A stretch of 64,000 nucleotides of DNA from assembly GCF_032854445.1 (NCBI RefSeq), contig NC_088301.1, positions 13,202,281 through 13,266,280 on the forward strand. Direction: 5' to 3'. The stretch's first letter is position 1, and every line of letters starts with the position of its first letter. Origin of the DNA: Liolophura sinensis (taxonomy: Eukaryota > Mollusca > Polyplacophora > Chitonida > Chitonidae). Positions 42,296 through 54,215 of the stretch are shown here, piece after piece. The position numbers and the translations under genes were made by a program. The notes below the pieces were generated by a model. That model had not been told where the DNA came from. It saw only the letters and a list, made by a program, of their open reading frames with translations, and ran no database searches.

Positions 42296-43560
42296 ACACA
42301 GTTATCACACATTTATCACACAGTGTATTGGTGTGTCCATATACCAGTTATCACACAGTGTATAGGTGTGTCCATATACCAGTTATCATACAGTGTATAG
42401 GTGTTTCCATATACCAGTTATCACACAGTGTATAGGTGTGTCTATATACCAGTTATTACACAGTGCATAGGTGTGTCCATACCCCAGTTATCACACAGTG
42501 TATACATGTGCAAAGATATCAATTATCACACTGTGTATACATGTGTCCATATACCAGTTATCACACAGTGTATAGGTGTGTTCATATACCAGTTATCACA
42601 CAGTTTATACCTGTGCACAGATATCAGTTATCACACAGTGTATATGTGTGTCCATATACCAGTTATCATGCTGTGTATACGTGTGCACAGATATCAGTTA
42701 TCACACATCGAATACTTTTGTCCATACATCAGTTATCACACAGTGTATACTTGCGTTCATATACCACTTCTCAGACAGTGTATATGTGTGTCCATATACC
42801 AGTTATCACACTCTGTATGCATGTGTCCATATATCACTTATCACACAGCGTATACTTGTGTCCATATATCAGTTATCACACAGTGTATACGTGTGCACAG
42901 ATACCAGTTATCACACTGTGTATACGTGTGTCCATATACCAGTTATCATATTGTGTATATGTGTGTCTATATACCAGTCATCACACTGTGTATACGTGTG
43001 TCCATATACCATTTATCCCTCTGTGCACGGGTATGTGTGACCAGGAACCAAAAACACTGAGCATGTGTGTACCGATATAAATGATCACACAGTGTATGCA
43101 TATGTCCATATACCAGTTATCACACTGTGTATACGTGTTTCCATACATGTATATCAGTTATTACACACTGTATTTGTCTATCCGTGTACCATTTATCACA
43201 CAGTGTATACCTGTATCACACTGTGCACGAGTATATGTGACCAGGAACCAAAAGTCACACGGTCGGAATGTGTGATAAGACACCAATTTTCACACTGTAG
43301 GTATGTATTACAAGACACCAATTATCACACTGTGAGTATGTATCACCAGATACCAATTATCACACTGTGGGTATGTATGGCCAGTTATCAATTATCACAC
43401 GGTGGATATGTGTGTCCAGTTACCAGTCATCAGACTGTGGGTATGTGTGACCAGATACCAATAATCACCTTTTGTTAGTATGTGTGACCCGAAACTAATT
43501 ATCACGTTATATATGGGTATGTGTGAACAATTATCTCACCGCGGATATTTGTAACAGTTA
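42296..43560. repeat. 35-bp minisatellite
   Basis: About thirty-five units of GTTATCACACAGTGTATACG and TGTGTCCATATACCA. Because 35 is not a multiple of three, all three frames stay open in turn and give long Tyr/His/Cys-rich ORFs that are not genes. Units after 43230 are more diverged (ATTATCACACTGTGGGTATG). Confidence 0.95.
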
Positions 43561-43639
43561 TCACACACTTTCCCACTGCTTTACTTTTGTGTTATTTTAT
43601 TTTCTTTTTATGCCTTTCTGTCGAGGAGGTAGGTTCCTC

Positions 43640-43690
43640 CAGAAGGCTGAATCCCCCTCCCCCCCCCCCCCCCTCCCCATCCGGACAATT
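43640..43690. repeat. C-rich homopolymer tract
   Basis: CCCCCTCCCCCCCCCCCCCC and TCCCC, partly interrupted by T. Confidence 0.85.
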
Positions 43691-43779
43691 GAGGTGGCTC
43701 GTTCCAGTCCTGCTCTCGTCATTCATGTGTAGCTTTTACTGATTTGGGTTCTCTGCTGAAGACTTCTGATCGCCAGCTG

Positions 43780-43872
43780 TTGGTTATCAGAAGGATCTGT
43801 CTGGTTTCCATCACCAATAAAACATATTCTCTCAATACAATACTCTCGCATACGGTGAAAAGATAAATACGT
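43780..43872 (+). mobile_element. Degenerate SINE 3' fragment
   Basis: CTGGTTTCCATCACCAATAAAAC, CTCGCATACGGTGAAAAG and ATAAATACG keep the order of the SINE 3' end. Confidence 0.4.
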
Positions 43873-44877
43873 AATAGATAGCAAACAAAAAAATGAAACA
43901 AATGACTTTTTGTTTTCAATACTCCTCCAAATAAAACTTTAGAACCCTGAGAAGAACGGCTGCATTTTGCCGGCGCTTTTGTAACATTATCAAAATTCAC
44001 CGGTGCATGAATACGGTGTTGGTTATAATTATGTTATTTTATACAGGGCCTATAAGATTGAATCAAGGAGACTGTTGTGGATGCTGAAATGTATTTTTTC
44101 ATCAAAGCCCTTGATCTGTTAAGGATCTAAATATATGAGCGTTGTTTATCACAGTCTAGTGACGTGAGAAAAATAAATAACTCTGTTACCAAGTACGATC
44201 ACTGATATTTTTCGACTGAAACGAATATGAACCGCATTCCGATAGATCAATGTATCATCAACACAACATACACTGCGGACAAAAAACTTGTGAACATAAA
44301 TGCTCTCTTTGCAAACAGAGTATAAACGATACTTATTATATATAATTTTCTTCAACGTATAATGGGTGCATGTGACTGACACCGTCTGTTTTCTCATTGA
44401 TAAGACTACATCCAGCTACTGAGGGACACGCACTCCTTGGAGGGTTGGCTGATAAATACTGCCTACATGAAACCATTTGACCTTTCATCTCAGATGGCCT
44501 GCAATAATATAAGCTCGGCATCCACCCACCAGAAACACAAAATGTCAACCGACATTTCCCAGTGTCCGTTATCTTCAGGAAGGCAAATTTATCGAGGACA
44601 AAAGGTAATTTTTTATCGAGAAAAAGAGCAAATAGAAAATGGGCCAGGCAGTCTGTGGGGATTAGGTCTCTACTGATTATCCAAGTGTTAAATCTCCCAA
44701 GTGCCCAACCATGGGCATGTAATTGTTACAATCAAATATGGAAGATATTAACAAAAACAAATTATCTGAAGCACCATACTTTGCAGCCCACATGCCATCT
44801 GAGACTGGGATAGAAATTTATGTTTTATAACCGATCTGAAATCCAGGCATTAATCTGTTCGAATTTTGTCTTCCGCA

Positions 44878-45090
44878 GTACACAGTATTATTTCACTTAT
44901 ACGACGGCGGTCAGCATTATTATATTTGGCTTATACGACTACGCAGTGCCCTGGCAAAACCCAAAACCATCCGTAGCTTTATCAACCAGACATTCCTATG
45001 TACGACCGGAGAGGAATCCTTCATGAACTGTACTTGAACCCAAAGGGTTCGCATTAGTGACAGCACGCTAACCCCTCAGCTGCGAAGGTC
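44878..45090 (-). mobile_element. Diverged SINE (reverse)
   Basis: CAGTATTATTTCACTTATACGACG, AAAACCATCCGTAGC, GTACGACCGGAGAGGAATCC, TTGAACCCAAAGGG, CACGCTAACCCCTCAGCTGCG: inverse family blocks from 3' to 5', ending in the tRNA-like head. Confidence 0.75.
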
Positions 45091-45104
45091 CAGGTGAAAT
45101 CCAC

Positions 45105-46300
45105 AACGACATTTTGAATTGCTCCTGTCACTTAATGGCATTTTCTATTTGCTCTTGTCACACAATGACGTTTTGATTTGCTTTTGTCACTCAATGACAT
45201 TTGGATTTTCTCCTGTCACATAATGCCATTTTGATCTGCTCCTGTTGCTCCTGTCACACACTGACGTTTTGATTTACCCCTGTCACACCGTGACGTTTTG
45301 ATTTGCTCTTGTCACACAATGATGTTTTGATTTACTCCTGTCATGCACTGACGTATTCATTTGCTCTTGTCAACCAAAGGCCTTTTTGATTTCTTCCTAT
45401 CATGAGTTGACGTTCTGACCTCTTTCTGTATGCATTGGTGTTTTATTTGCTCCTGTCACGCATTGCGATTTTGACTTGCTCCTGTTTTGAGGTTTTGACA
45501 TTTCTTTCATGCATCTTTTATGAATTGTTTCCTCCTGACACGTAAAAAGGCGTTATGGCTTGTCCCACCCATGCATCTCACCTCCGCTGGACCTCCGCGG
45601 AGGTGAGTGGTTTTCGGGCATTGACATTCTGACTTGTTCCCGTCGTGCATTTGCATTTGATTTGCTCCCATCACACAATGACGTTTTGATTTGTTCCCAT
45701 CACACATTGACATTTTGATTTGCTCATGTCACATAATGACATTTTGATCTGCTCCTGTTGCACAATAACGTTTTGATTTGTTCCCATCACACACTGAATT
45801 TCTGACTTGGTCCTTTCATGCATTGGCGTTCGATTTGTTCCTGTCACGCATAGACTCTCTGACTTGTTCCTTACATGCATTGGCGTTTGACTTGGTCCTG
45901 TCACACACTGACTTCCTGACTTGTTCCTCGCAGGCATTGGCGCTTGATTTGCCCTTGTCACATATTCACATTCTGATTTGTTCCTCGCATGTACTGGCGT
46001 TTGACTTGCTCATGTCACGCATTGAGGTTTTGAGTTGTTCCCTTCATGCTTTGGAGCTTTATTTGCTCCCGCCACAATGAACGGTCAGGCACTGACGTCC
46101 TGAGTTATTTCTTTTATGCATTGGTGCTTCATTTGCTCCTGTTACGCATTGAGATTTTGAATTACTCCTGCCACACTTTGGCATTTTGACTGGCTCCTGT
46201 CAGGCATTTATTTTTGACTTGTTCCCTACATGAACATGGCGTTCCGACCTGTTTCTGCAGAGTATGTGCTTCGTAGATGTTACTTAGATGTACATCTATT
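45105..46300. repeat. Degenerate 33-36-bp minisatellite
   Basis: Units resemble TGACGTTTTGATTTGCTCCT and GTCACACAA. About thirty-four units, strongly diverged in sequence and length. Confidence 0.85.
45577..45607. other. Perfect 11-bp hairpin in the array
   Basis: CTCACCTCCGC, loop TGGACCTCC, then GCGGAGGTGAG. GC-rich and quite unlike the AT-rich repeat around it. Confidence 0.8.
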
Positions 46301-46479
46301 GAGCTATTACCAGCCTCATCCATGATAGCCGTTGCCATAATTGCACTTGCTTAAGTTCGAAGCATTATTTTCTTTTCTGCCAGTCTTTAGTACCCAACAA
46401 AAAGAATTCCCTATCAGTGTTGCCTTAGTTCTCTCTCTAAACTTACATCATCCAATGTTAATTTATTTCGCGTTATATT

Positions 46480-46800
46480 CTGGAATGTTCAAGTCAAGTA
46501 CTGGCGCTCTCAATTATTCATGTCATGTATTGACGTATTCTGAATTATTCATGTCTAGTTTTGACGTATTCTGAATTGTTCATGTCCTGTGTTGACGTAT
46601 TCTTGTCTTGTATTGACGTATTTCGAATTGTTCTTGTCTTGTATTAACGTATTTCGAAATGTTCATGTCCTGCATTGACGTATTCCGAATTGTCCATGTC
46701 TTGTATTGACGTATTCCGAATTGTTTATGTCTTGTACTGACGTATCCTGAATTGTTCATGTCTTGCATTGACGTATTCTAAATTGTTCACGTAATGCAGA
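46480..46800. repeat. 31-bp minisatellite
   Basis: About ten units of TGACGTATTCCGAATTGTTC and ATGTCTTGTAT. It shares ATTGACGT-type cores with the neighbouring 45-46 kb array. Confidence 0.92.
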
Positions 46801-47024
46801 TACAGTTTCGGATGTGTTAAACTGCATTAGAGCGGTTCTATCACACAGGTGGACTAGTTTGTTGCCCAAGTGTTCAGATCAGGCAAAAATATGGTGAGTC
46901 ACCCTATTAGCATTTTCTAACTCGTTTGCAGTAGTTTGCAGCTGCGGCGGCTACTGGAAGTCGGCCTTAACATTGAATTAGTCTGAGATTTTTCTTGACA
47001 TTCTTAGGCAAAACTGTAGACTAC

Positions 47025-47640
47025 ACACGTACTGACGTTCTGAAATGTCCATGTCGTTCAATAGCGTTCCGAATTGTTCATGTCATAGAATGATATTCTG
47101 AATAGTTCATGTCATGCAATGACTTTCAGAATCAGTCTGTTATGTAATGGGTTTCTGAATTGTTCAATGTGGTGTATTAGTGATCTGGATTGTTCATGTC
47201 ATGATTTGCCGTTCCTACTTTACCCATCGTGTACTGACGTTCTGGAATGATTTGGCATATATTCGTCTTCTGAATTGCTTTGTTGTACATTCGCTTTCTG
47301 AATTGTTCTTGTCATGTACTCACGTTCAGAATTGTTTTGTCATGTATTCACTTTCTGAAATTTTCTTTTCGTGCGTTCTCCTTCAGAACTGCTTTGTCGT
47401 GTATTCACGTTCAGAATTGTTTGTCATGTATTCACGTTCAGAATTGTTTTGTCATGTATTCACACTCTGAAATTTTCTTCTCGTGCATTCCCCTTCAGAA
47501 CTGCTTTGTCGTGTATTCACGTTCAGAATTGTTTGTCACGTATTCACGTTCAGAATTGTTTTGTCATGTATTCACGTCTACAATTGTTTTGTCATGTATT
47601 CACGTTCTGAATTGTTCTGTACATGTTTTCACGTCATCTC
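47025..47640. repeat. 28-29-bp minisatellite
   Basis: About twenty units of GTCATGTATTCACGTTCAGA and ATTGTTTT. The core GAATTGTTCATGTC links it to the 46.5-kb array. Within it, a block of about 112 bp (CTCCTTCAGAACTGCTTTGTCG on) is itself repeated at 47388 and 47500. Confidence 0.92.
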
Positions 47641-48250
47641 TATATCACTGCCACCACTAGCAAATTTTGAACAGAAATTTTGAACTACAAAAGGTCATAC
47701 GTGTCACCGTGATGACGCAGGAAAAGCACAAGAACTCAACCTTTGTTTTTATTAATAATAAATATCCATGCATTGTCTTTATCTAAAGCATGCAAATCAT
47801 GACACACGAAACAATCTGACTAATAAATGGGGATTATAGTTCTGCGCAAGGACATAAGTGATGAGGCTACGTCTACACAAACCAATGGGTGTCACACAGT
47901 GTCCAAAAGTCACGCTTGTCTAGTGGTCATAATGATGTAAAGAGGACTCTTTATTGTATGCCATGTCCACGCACTGACGGAGGCAAGATCATAAGTGTAG
48001 AGAAAAGCTTCCATGGTCTGTTTTCTGTGACGCCTAACCGAAATTTGCATAATGTTTTCATCAGCCCTCATCACGCCACTTGTGGAACACAAGTGCAGGC
48101 AAGATTTGCAGATTTGTCATTCCTACGACCGCAATAACCCCACATCACAGTGGGCATAAAAGTACGATCTATGGAGGGAGTACATTCATTTTTGAGAAAA
48201 CTGGACGAATTTATTATTATGACTTAAGACGGACGTAGTTCTAAGACCGT
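47641..48250. other. Unique gap between arrays
   Basis: An 82-codon open frame (47889-48137, with HNDVKRTLYCMPCPR and HATCGTQVQARFADL) is present without splice sites or recognised family. I do not call it a gene. Confidence 0.3.
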
Positions 48251-48639
48251 CGTGATAACCCTTTGAAAAACAACCCTCAGAATTGTTATGTATGAACGTT
48301 CCCCCTGGCTCCTGTCATATTTTGACGCGTGGGATTCTGTCTGGTATATGTATGGGATCCTTGCATGTTCTGGATCGTTCCTTTTATATATTGCCGTCCC
48401 ACGTTCCTTGTCCGTTCAGCATTGTTTATTTTATATGTTTCCTTGTCGATTTATTCCTTCTATGCTCAAACATTCTAGCCTCTTCTTGCAGTCTGTATTA
48501 TTTTGTCGGAATAGTTTCTTTTATGACGTTCTGGATGTTTTTCTTTTAATCATTGCCCTCTGAACTTGAATTCCTGTCATGGACCGATGTTTTGGTTTGT
48601 TCATGCAATTTGTTGACGTGTTTCTCCCGTGTTTCTGTT

Positions 48640-49510
48640 CTGATCTGTGTCTGCCTAAATACTGTACTTTTTGCTTTGTCCGAGATATGTGCTAATGTTG
48701 TGCTTTGTCCCAGCAACATGCTATTGCGCGCTCTGTCCTAGTAACATGCTAGGACGGTGTAAATCATAATTATGTGTCTATGTTGTGTCTTGTAACAGAG
48801 ATGTGCTAATGTTGTGCTTTGTCACAGTCATGTAATCGTATTATACGACACAGTTATGTAGCAGTGTTGTGCTTTGTCATAGTTATATACTAATGTTGTG
48901 CTTTGTCAAAATTATGTGCTAAGGCTGTGTTTCGTTACAGTTATGAGCGAATGTTGTGCTTCGTCACAGTTGTGTAATTTATCTATTTATTTATTTATTT
49001 GATTGGTGTTTTACACTGTACTCAAGAATACAGAGCCGGGGGGAACCCACGGCCACCGCAAGTTGCTGACAGACCTTCCCACGTACGGCCGGAGAGGAAG
49101 CCAGCATGAGCTGGACTTGAACCAGTTGTGTAATAATGTTGTGCCTTGTCACGGATAATGTGCGAAGGTTGTGCCTTGTCCAAATTATGTAATAACATTG
49201 CGCTTTGTCAGAGTTACATGCGAATGTTGTGCTTCGACATAGTTATTTAATGATCTTGTGCTTTGTCATAGCTATGTGCTAATGTTGTGCTTTGTCACAG
49301 TTGCGTGATAATGGTGTGCTTCGTCACAGCTATGCAATAGTGTTGTGCCTTGTTCCAGTTATGTGCTAATGTTGTGCCTTGTCCCAGTTATGTGCTAATG
49401 TTGTGCTTTGTCACAGTTATGTATGTGCTGATGTTGTGCTTTGTCAAAGTTGTATGATAATGTCGTCCTTTGTCACAATTATGTGAGAAGGTTCCGTCTT
49501 GTTGCTGTGA
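48640..49510. repeat. 29-bp minisatellite split by a SINE
   Basis: About twenty-five units of TGCTAATGTTGTGCTTTGTC and ACAGTTATG. The SINE at 48979-49122 interrupts it; the units on both sides are alike, so the SINE came later. Confidence 0.93.
48979..49122 (-). mobile_element. SINE (reverse) inserted in the 29-bp array
   Basis: TTATTTATTTATTTGATTGGTG, TACACTGTACTCAAGAAT, CACGTACGGCCGGAGAGG, GCCAGCATGAGCTGG. It lacks the tRNA head, and its middle carries a deletion removing the ATTTCACTTATA and ATAATGCTGG blocks. Confidence 0.9.
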
Positions 49511-50950
49511 AGTATTCGTGATATGGCATCCTCCTTGATGTTGGCCCATCATCCTGTCTCTATAGCAGCAGCCTTCACAATCCAGCCAATCTATGAACGG
49601 CGAGGGAGGCGCTGTAGGCAAGGATTCATTCAGAACTAGCCCATATGTGCCCGGAGAATATCATATCAGTGAGAAGACAGTGATAAATCAATAGATATTA
49701 CCAAGTAATTGTTACTGGTGGATCGATTATCATGGCCACTGCCGATATTAAAACACATCGCAAAGAGAACACATACACAAATACGCACACATATACGACA
49801 AATGGGACACAATAGTACAACAGACGCCTGTTGAACTACTGCAGACCAGGTTGTCATGATGGAAGATTCTGTATGATAGCCAGATTTAGGCCAGGGAAGG
49901 AAGCAGAACAGATTGTTACAGCTGGTTAAGGTCCATCGTCCAGGGAATCGTCTCCGAAGACTGGCTAGCCCGTAGGGTGTGTATGGCAGTGCTACCATTG
50001 ATCGGACCCCCCGCGACGACAAGCCAGTGAGTGCCAGCCCCGGCTGCTGTAACTGTTCTGTTGGATACATATTGCCCCCGCTTAAACGTGTTTTCATTCA
50101 TGTATCCGTAGCCTCGCTCTAGCCAGCCGTGGTCCTTCTCCAAAGCATAAAATATTCACATGAGCCTGGCACGAGCTGATGTAGCATTACGTGGGAAGGC
50201 TGCCGTTTATTTTGCATTAGAACTGTATGACAGCCAGTCGGCCTTGAAACACAACCATTCTGGCGGCAAGAAGTCAAGATGGAGGCACGGCTTCAGTAGC
50301 CATATCGCGTGCAGTCCGTTAAACAGCTTGTTGAGTGGGGGATATAGACAATGACCCCGTGTTGTACAATCTCTGTTCTGGCCAGTAAGGACAACCCGGT
50401 TCAACGAGAATTTAGCCTGAACGATCGCCTGTCTATCCTGTCTGACGGAACGGTCTGAGGGCGGGAATTCGTTGCAGGTAGGCATGCGTTCAGGTGGGCA
50501 GCGAGGTGAATGCCATGGGAATGTTTGGTTGTGAGAAACGCTATAGAACGACAGCTTGACTGTTTGCTGAGACCGAAACCCGACAGTCGCTACAGGCAGC
50601 TGCTTCGGATCTCTCTGTCACAACGCGCTCCAAGACGACGTGGAACACAACAAGCCAAGATGGCCAGAAAGCGAAACTTCGCATTCCATCACACAGGCCA
50701 CCGGTTTTTGGTGGTCGTATCTTGATCGGGGAGCCCCCAAAATGGATGATAAATGATCGTCTACATCTCCGTGTATTCTCGCCCCAACGGATTTCTGTAA
50801 TGTATGCTTGTGTTGCAATACTTCCTACGTGAGCGTCAAATTGGTTGTGAAATACCAGTTGGCACCGTTGATGTCCAAGTCTTTCTAGATTAGCACGGGA
50901 AGCTGGTAGGAGGGATGGAAACTATACCAAAGGTATCACCTTGTCCATTC
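49511..50950. other. GC-richer unique block, no confirmed gene
   Basis: Composition is higher in GC than the arrays on each side. The minus strand has a 75-codon open frame 50143-49916 (YGYMNENTFKRGQYVSN, GTHWLVVAGGPINGS) after a weak AG, and an overlapping one in another frame. Neither has a clear donor or known domain. This block is the best place on the right half to look for an unseen exon. Confidence 0.3.
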
Positions 50951-51221
50951 AACAGAGGTACGTATCTGCATATATACATGTATATCTACACAGTCAAATT
51001 AACACGCTAGTCAACCTGTTAATTAATGAGTAATCTCACCAATACTATAACGAGGGGTCATTGATTAGCTGGATAGGTCTATTTATGGTACCCTACCAGA
51101 CGATTTCTGTATGATAAACGAAGCAGTTCGTAGTGCAAGTAATGCCAGTAATCTTCATTATATGTCTATTACGTTATACAAGGCACTTAACAGGTTCCCT
51201 ATCACTGACGAAGCAGAAAGA

Positions 51222-51448
51222 ACACTCTAAAAATTAATCTATTGATTTTAACAAAAAGTCTGTTGTCTGAGTGATGCTAAGATGTATTCTGTTACTATAA
51301 CAATATTCTCTCATATCTTGTTAGTCTGATAGGATCTTTATGTTGAATTAATAGAATGCATGTGATATATTTAACAGAATAATCCGCTGCAATAGCAGAA
51401 TACATTCTAGCATCACTCAGATAACAGACTTTAAAATTTTTTGAGTGT
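51222..51448. mobile_element. MITE, 227 bp, unexpanded form
   Basis: Ends ACACTCTAAAAA and TTTTTTGAGTGT are inverted, and the inner arms AAGTCTGTTGTCTGAGTGATGC and (inverse) AAGTCTGTTATCTGAGTGATGC extend about 45 bp. The core has TTAACAGAATAATCCGCTGC. It is homologous to 31250-31640. Confidence 0.85.
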
Positions 51449-51702
51449 ATAATATAATCTGTCTTGTTACCTCAGATTGCATGAATACGAACCATACGTT
51501 CTTTGGCATAATATACCAATGGCATAATATTTATGTCAGTGTCTATGTTTGTATGGAAAATAACAGAAGTATCATCAAGTTCCTTGTGTGATCATGCATG
51601 ATTTAGTATGATATTAATGGCATCTATAGAATAATAAATACATTTTGAAGACATTGCTTATTCCGTACAGTATACTTTTACAAGCCTTGCGTTGAGGTTG
51701 GT

Positions 51703-51815
51703 AGCAGTATTGAATGCCATCAAATAAAACGAATCAAATCAATGGATACAGTGCTTCGCGAAAATAGAATACGCAAGATGGAACAAACACACTCTTGTCA
51801 GAAATAAAAATCGGC
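51703..51815 (+). repeat. Direct duplicate, copy 1
   Basis: 113 bp (AGCAGTATTGAATGCCATC to AAAAATCGGC), repeated almost unchanged at 52064-52176. Confidence 0.95.
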
Positions 51816-52063
51816 AGACATTCCAGTATTATGTTTGTTCTTATGTATTTGAGCCTTCGGTCATTTGACAACCTTACCAGTCGTTTATCTTTGAACCCAG
51901 AATGTGTACGAGAACAGTTTCAGCTTTTTGCTATCGTTTTACCATTGTTTCTGGACAAACGACTTGGCTATATAGTCCTTATCTTTGCCGACCTGAATAG
52001 GTCGCTATAAATAGGTCACCATCGTCATAATTACCTAGATTAATCGATACAAATGTATACAAG

Positions 52064-52176
52064 AGCAGTATTGAATGCCATCAAATAAAACGAATCAAAT
52101 CAATAGATACAGTGCTTCGCGAAAATAAAATACGCAAGATGGAACAAACACACTCTCGTCAGAAATAAAAATCGGC
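52064..52176 (+). repeat. Direct duplicate, copy 2
   Basis: Offset 361 bp from copy 1, with only three or four base differences. The 248 bp between the copies are not repeated. Confidence 0.95.
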
Positions 52177-52649
52177 TTTAAATGAACATATTTTAACGAA
52201 AAAAAAAGAAATGGAAAGAATTGCCATGGGTTAAAGCAACTTATACAGGCCCCTAGGTCGTTAAAATGTTAATGATGAACTCCAGGTTAGCAGAATATGT
52301 GAGTTTGGGATCCTATGTTGTAGTTCGACTTTCGTCATATATTATAACATATCGCTCCATTGAAAATGTCATAAGGGGGTAATACAGAGCCGGCTGACAA
52401 CCTGTAAAACTTCAAGTACATTAAAACTTCGCGTGTTCTAGATAAAATGAGCCGTACTAAACAACCTGTGGACTGCTTGAATCAGCTGTCGCTATAAAAT
52501 CCTAAATATCTGCCAAAAAAAAATACAAAATCAATAGAATCCTTTGTGTGTGTTCATCCAATATCAGTCATTTACGAATATCCTTATGGCATTTGATATT
52601 TTCATGAGATGTTGAACTACATCAAGGTCTAATGGCTTGGCAAATTCTG

Positions 52650-53010
52650 AAAGAAATAGGTATATCCAGAACAAATTCTGAAACAAATCATTATATCCAG
52701 AACAAATTCTGAAACAAATCAGTATATCCAGAACAAATTCTGAAACAAATCGGTAGATCCAGAACACATTCTGAAACGAAACGGTATATCCAGAACACAT
52801 TCTGAAACAAATCGGTATATTCAGAACACATTCTGAAACAAATCATTATATCCAGAATACATTCTGAAACAAACGGTATATTCAGAATAAATTCTGAAAC
52901 AAATCAATATATCCAGAATACATTCTGAAACAAAACGGTACATCCAGAACACATTCTGAAACAAAATGGTATATCCAGAACAAATTCTGAAACAAATCAG
53001 TATATCCAGA
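52650..53010. repeat. 31-bp minisatellite
   Basis: About eleven units of AGAACAAATTCTGAAACAAA and TCAGTATATCC. The minus-strand ORFs (FQNVFWIYRFVSE type) are its translation and not genes. Confidence 0.95.
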
Positions 53011-54080
53011 ATATAATAGATATATACCAGGACGAAGTACAGCTGAGAATCCAGCGAGATGACCACCGACTCATCGGTATAGTGTAAGATGTTGGGTCTA
53101 GGGCTGGGATCATATCGAGTCAGTACTCTGCCATTGCTCGGCCCAGTATTTGGCCGTCTGGCTCCCACATAATCGATGCCAGCTGAGTGTTCATGCACTT
53201 CGATAGAAGCATGGCTCCATTCACAACACTGACACCTTCTCCTGTAGAATTCTGGCCCAGAGCGAAAACCGTTGTTTTATTTTATGTGTGTGTGTGTGTG
53301 TTTTTTTTTAAGCTATATTGTTTTTCATGTCGCGGAGTACTTGATCTCAAAACTAATGGTTGCTGAATAAAATAAGGTGATGATTCATGCTTTATGATCC
53401 CAAAACAACTACACGCGGAATACTCTTGGGCTGACTGTATACATATAGGGGTCCATACTTTACACAGCTATCGCCTTAGTATTTATGTCGTTCTACGTCA
53501 TTTGGCCAGGACCATCCTTCAAAAACTACATTCTGTAACATTCGTTGACCGGTATGACAAATACTGTCAAAAAGCGTTACAAGATGCTTGCCATTTTCTC
53601 TAGACAGATAACCTGAGATCCAGGGTCATGTACTCGGGTACAGTAACGGGAGAAACAGTGAACAGAGGTCACTTGATGATCAGATAATAAAATTCCACAA
53701 ACATTATACTGTCACCAAGCAACTAACATTTATCTAATCATTATTTTAGTTATATTAGCGGTAGTAAGGAAGTCCACACTGCTCCTTATGAAATAACCAC
53801 AGAAAATCCTCTCCACATTTTGTGCCGAAGATCGCTTTGGATATATTATAAGACACGCTATAACATGGTGGCGAGCAAGCTTGTCGTGCAATCTACAAGT
53901 GCATTATGCCTACTTTGACTTGACACAAACCACGGCATATCTTGAATTTCCCTCATCGAACAGAATGCACCGTGCCGATAACCATAGGTTTGGACCACCT
54001 GTCCCGATATACTAGCACATGTAGGATTTCTTGAACATATTTTACCTAGATATCGCCATGTATCAAACAAACTGCAGTTT
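53011..54080. other. Unique sequence, no gene seen
   Basis: A (TG)n tract lies at 53285-53302. The Cys-containing minus-strand open frame at 53858-54133 runs out of a SINE and has no splice site, so I do not call it. Confidence 0.35.
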
Positions 54081-54084
54081 TGCA

Positions 54085-54215
54085 ATTGTAATGGTTGGGG
54101 CGTTCGCCATGAAGTCGGGAGACCTGGTATCAAACTCCAGATTGGTCATACCAAAACACTTGATACTTGTTGCTGCCTCGTGGTGGACGGCACTGATATT
54201 TTAGAGTAAGGAAAC
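54085..54215 (+). mobile_element. tRNA-derived SINE of another family
   Basis: GGGGCGTTCGCCATGAAGTC with CGGGAGACCTGGTATCAAAC matches a tRNA-like A/B box pair. GGTCATACCAAAACACTTGA and TACTTGTTGCTGCCTCG form a body that, from memory, is shared by a common molluscan SINE. Confidence 0.65.

Noticed and set aside
42401-43080. Three overlapping ORFs of 154-219 codons, Tyr/His/Cys-rich
   Set aside because: The 35-bp repeat rotates through all three frames without a stop. Same low-complexity text in each frame, no splice sites and no domain.
52564-53198. Minus-strand ORFs with FQNVFWIYRFVSE repeats
   Set aside because: Translation of the 31-bp array; hydrophobic only by composition.
53858-54133. 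91-codon Cys-containing minus-strand ORF
   Set aside because: Its start lies inside the SINE at 54085-54215, and no splice or start context supports it.
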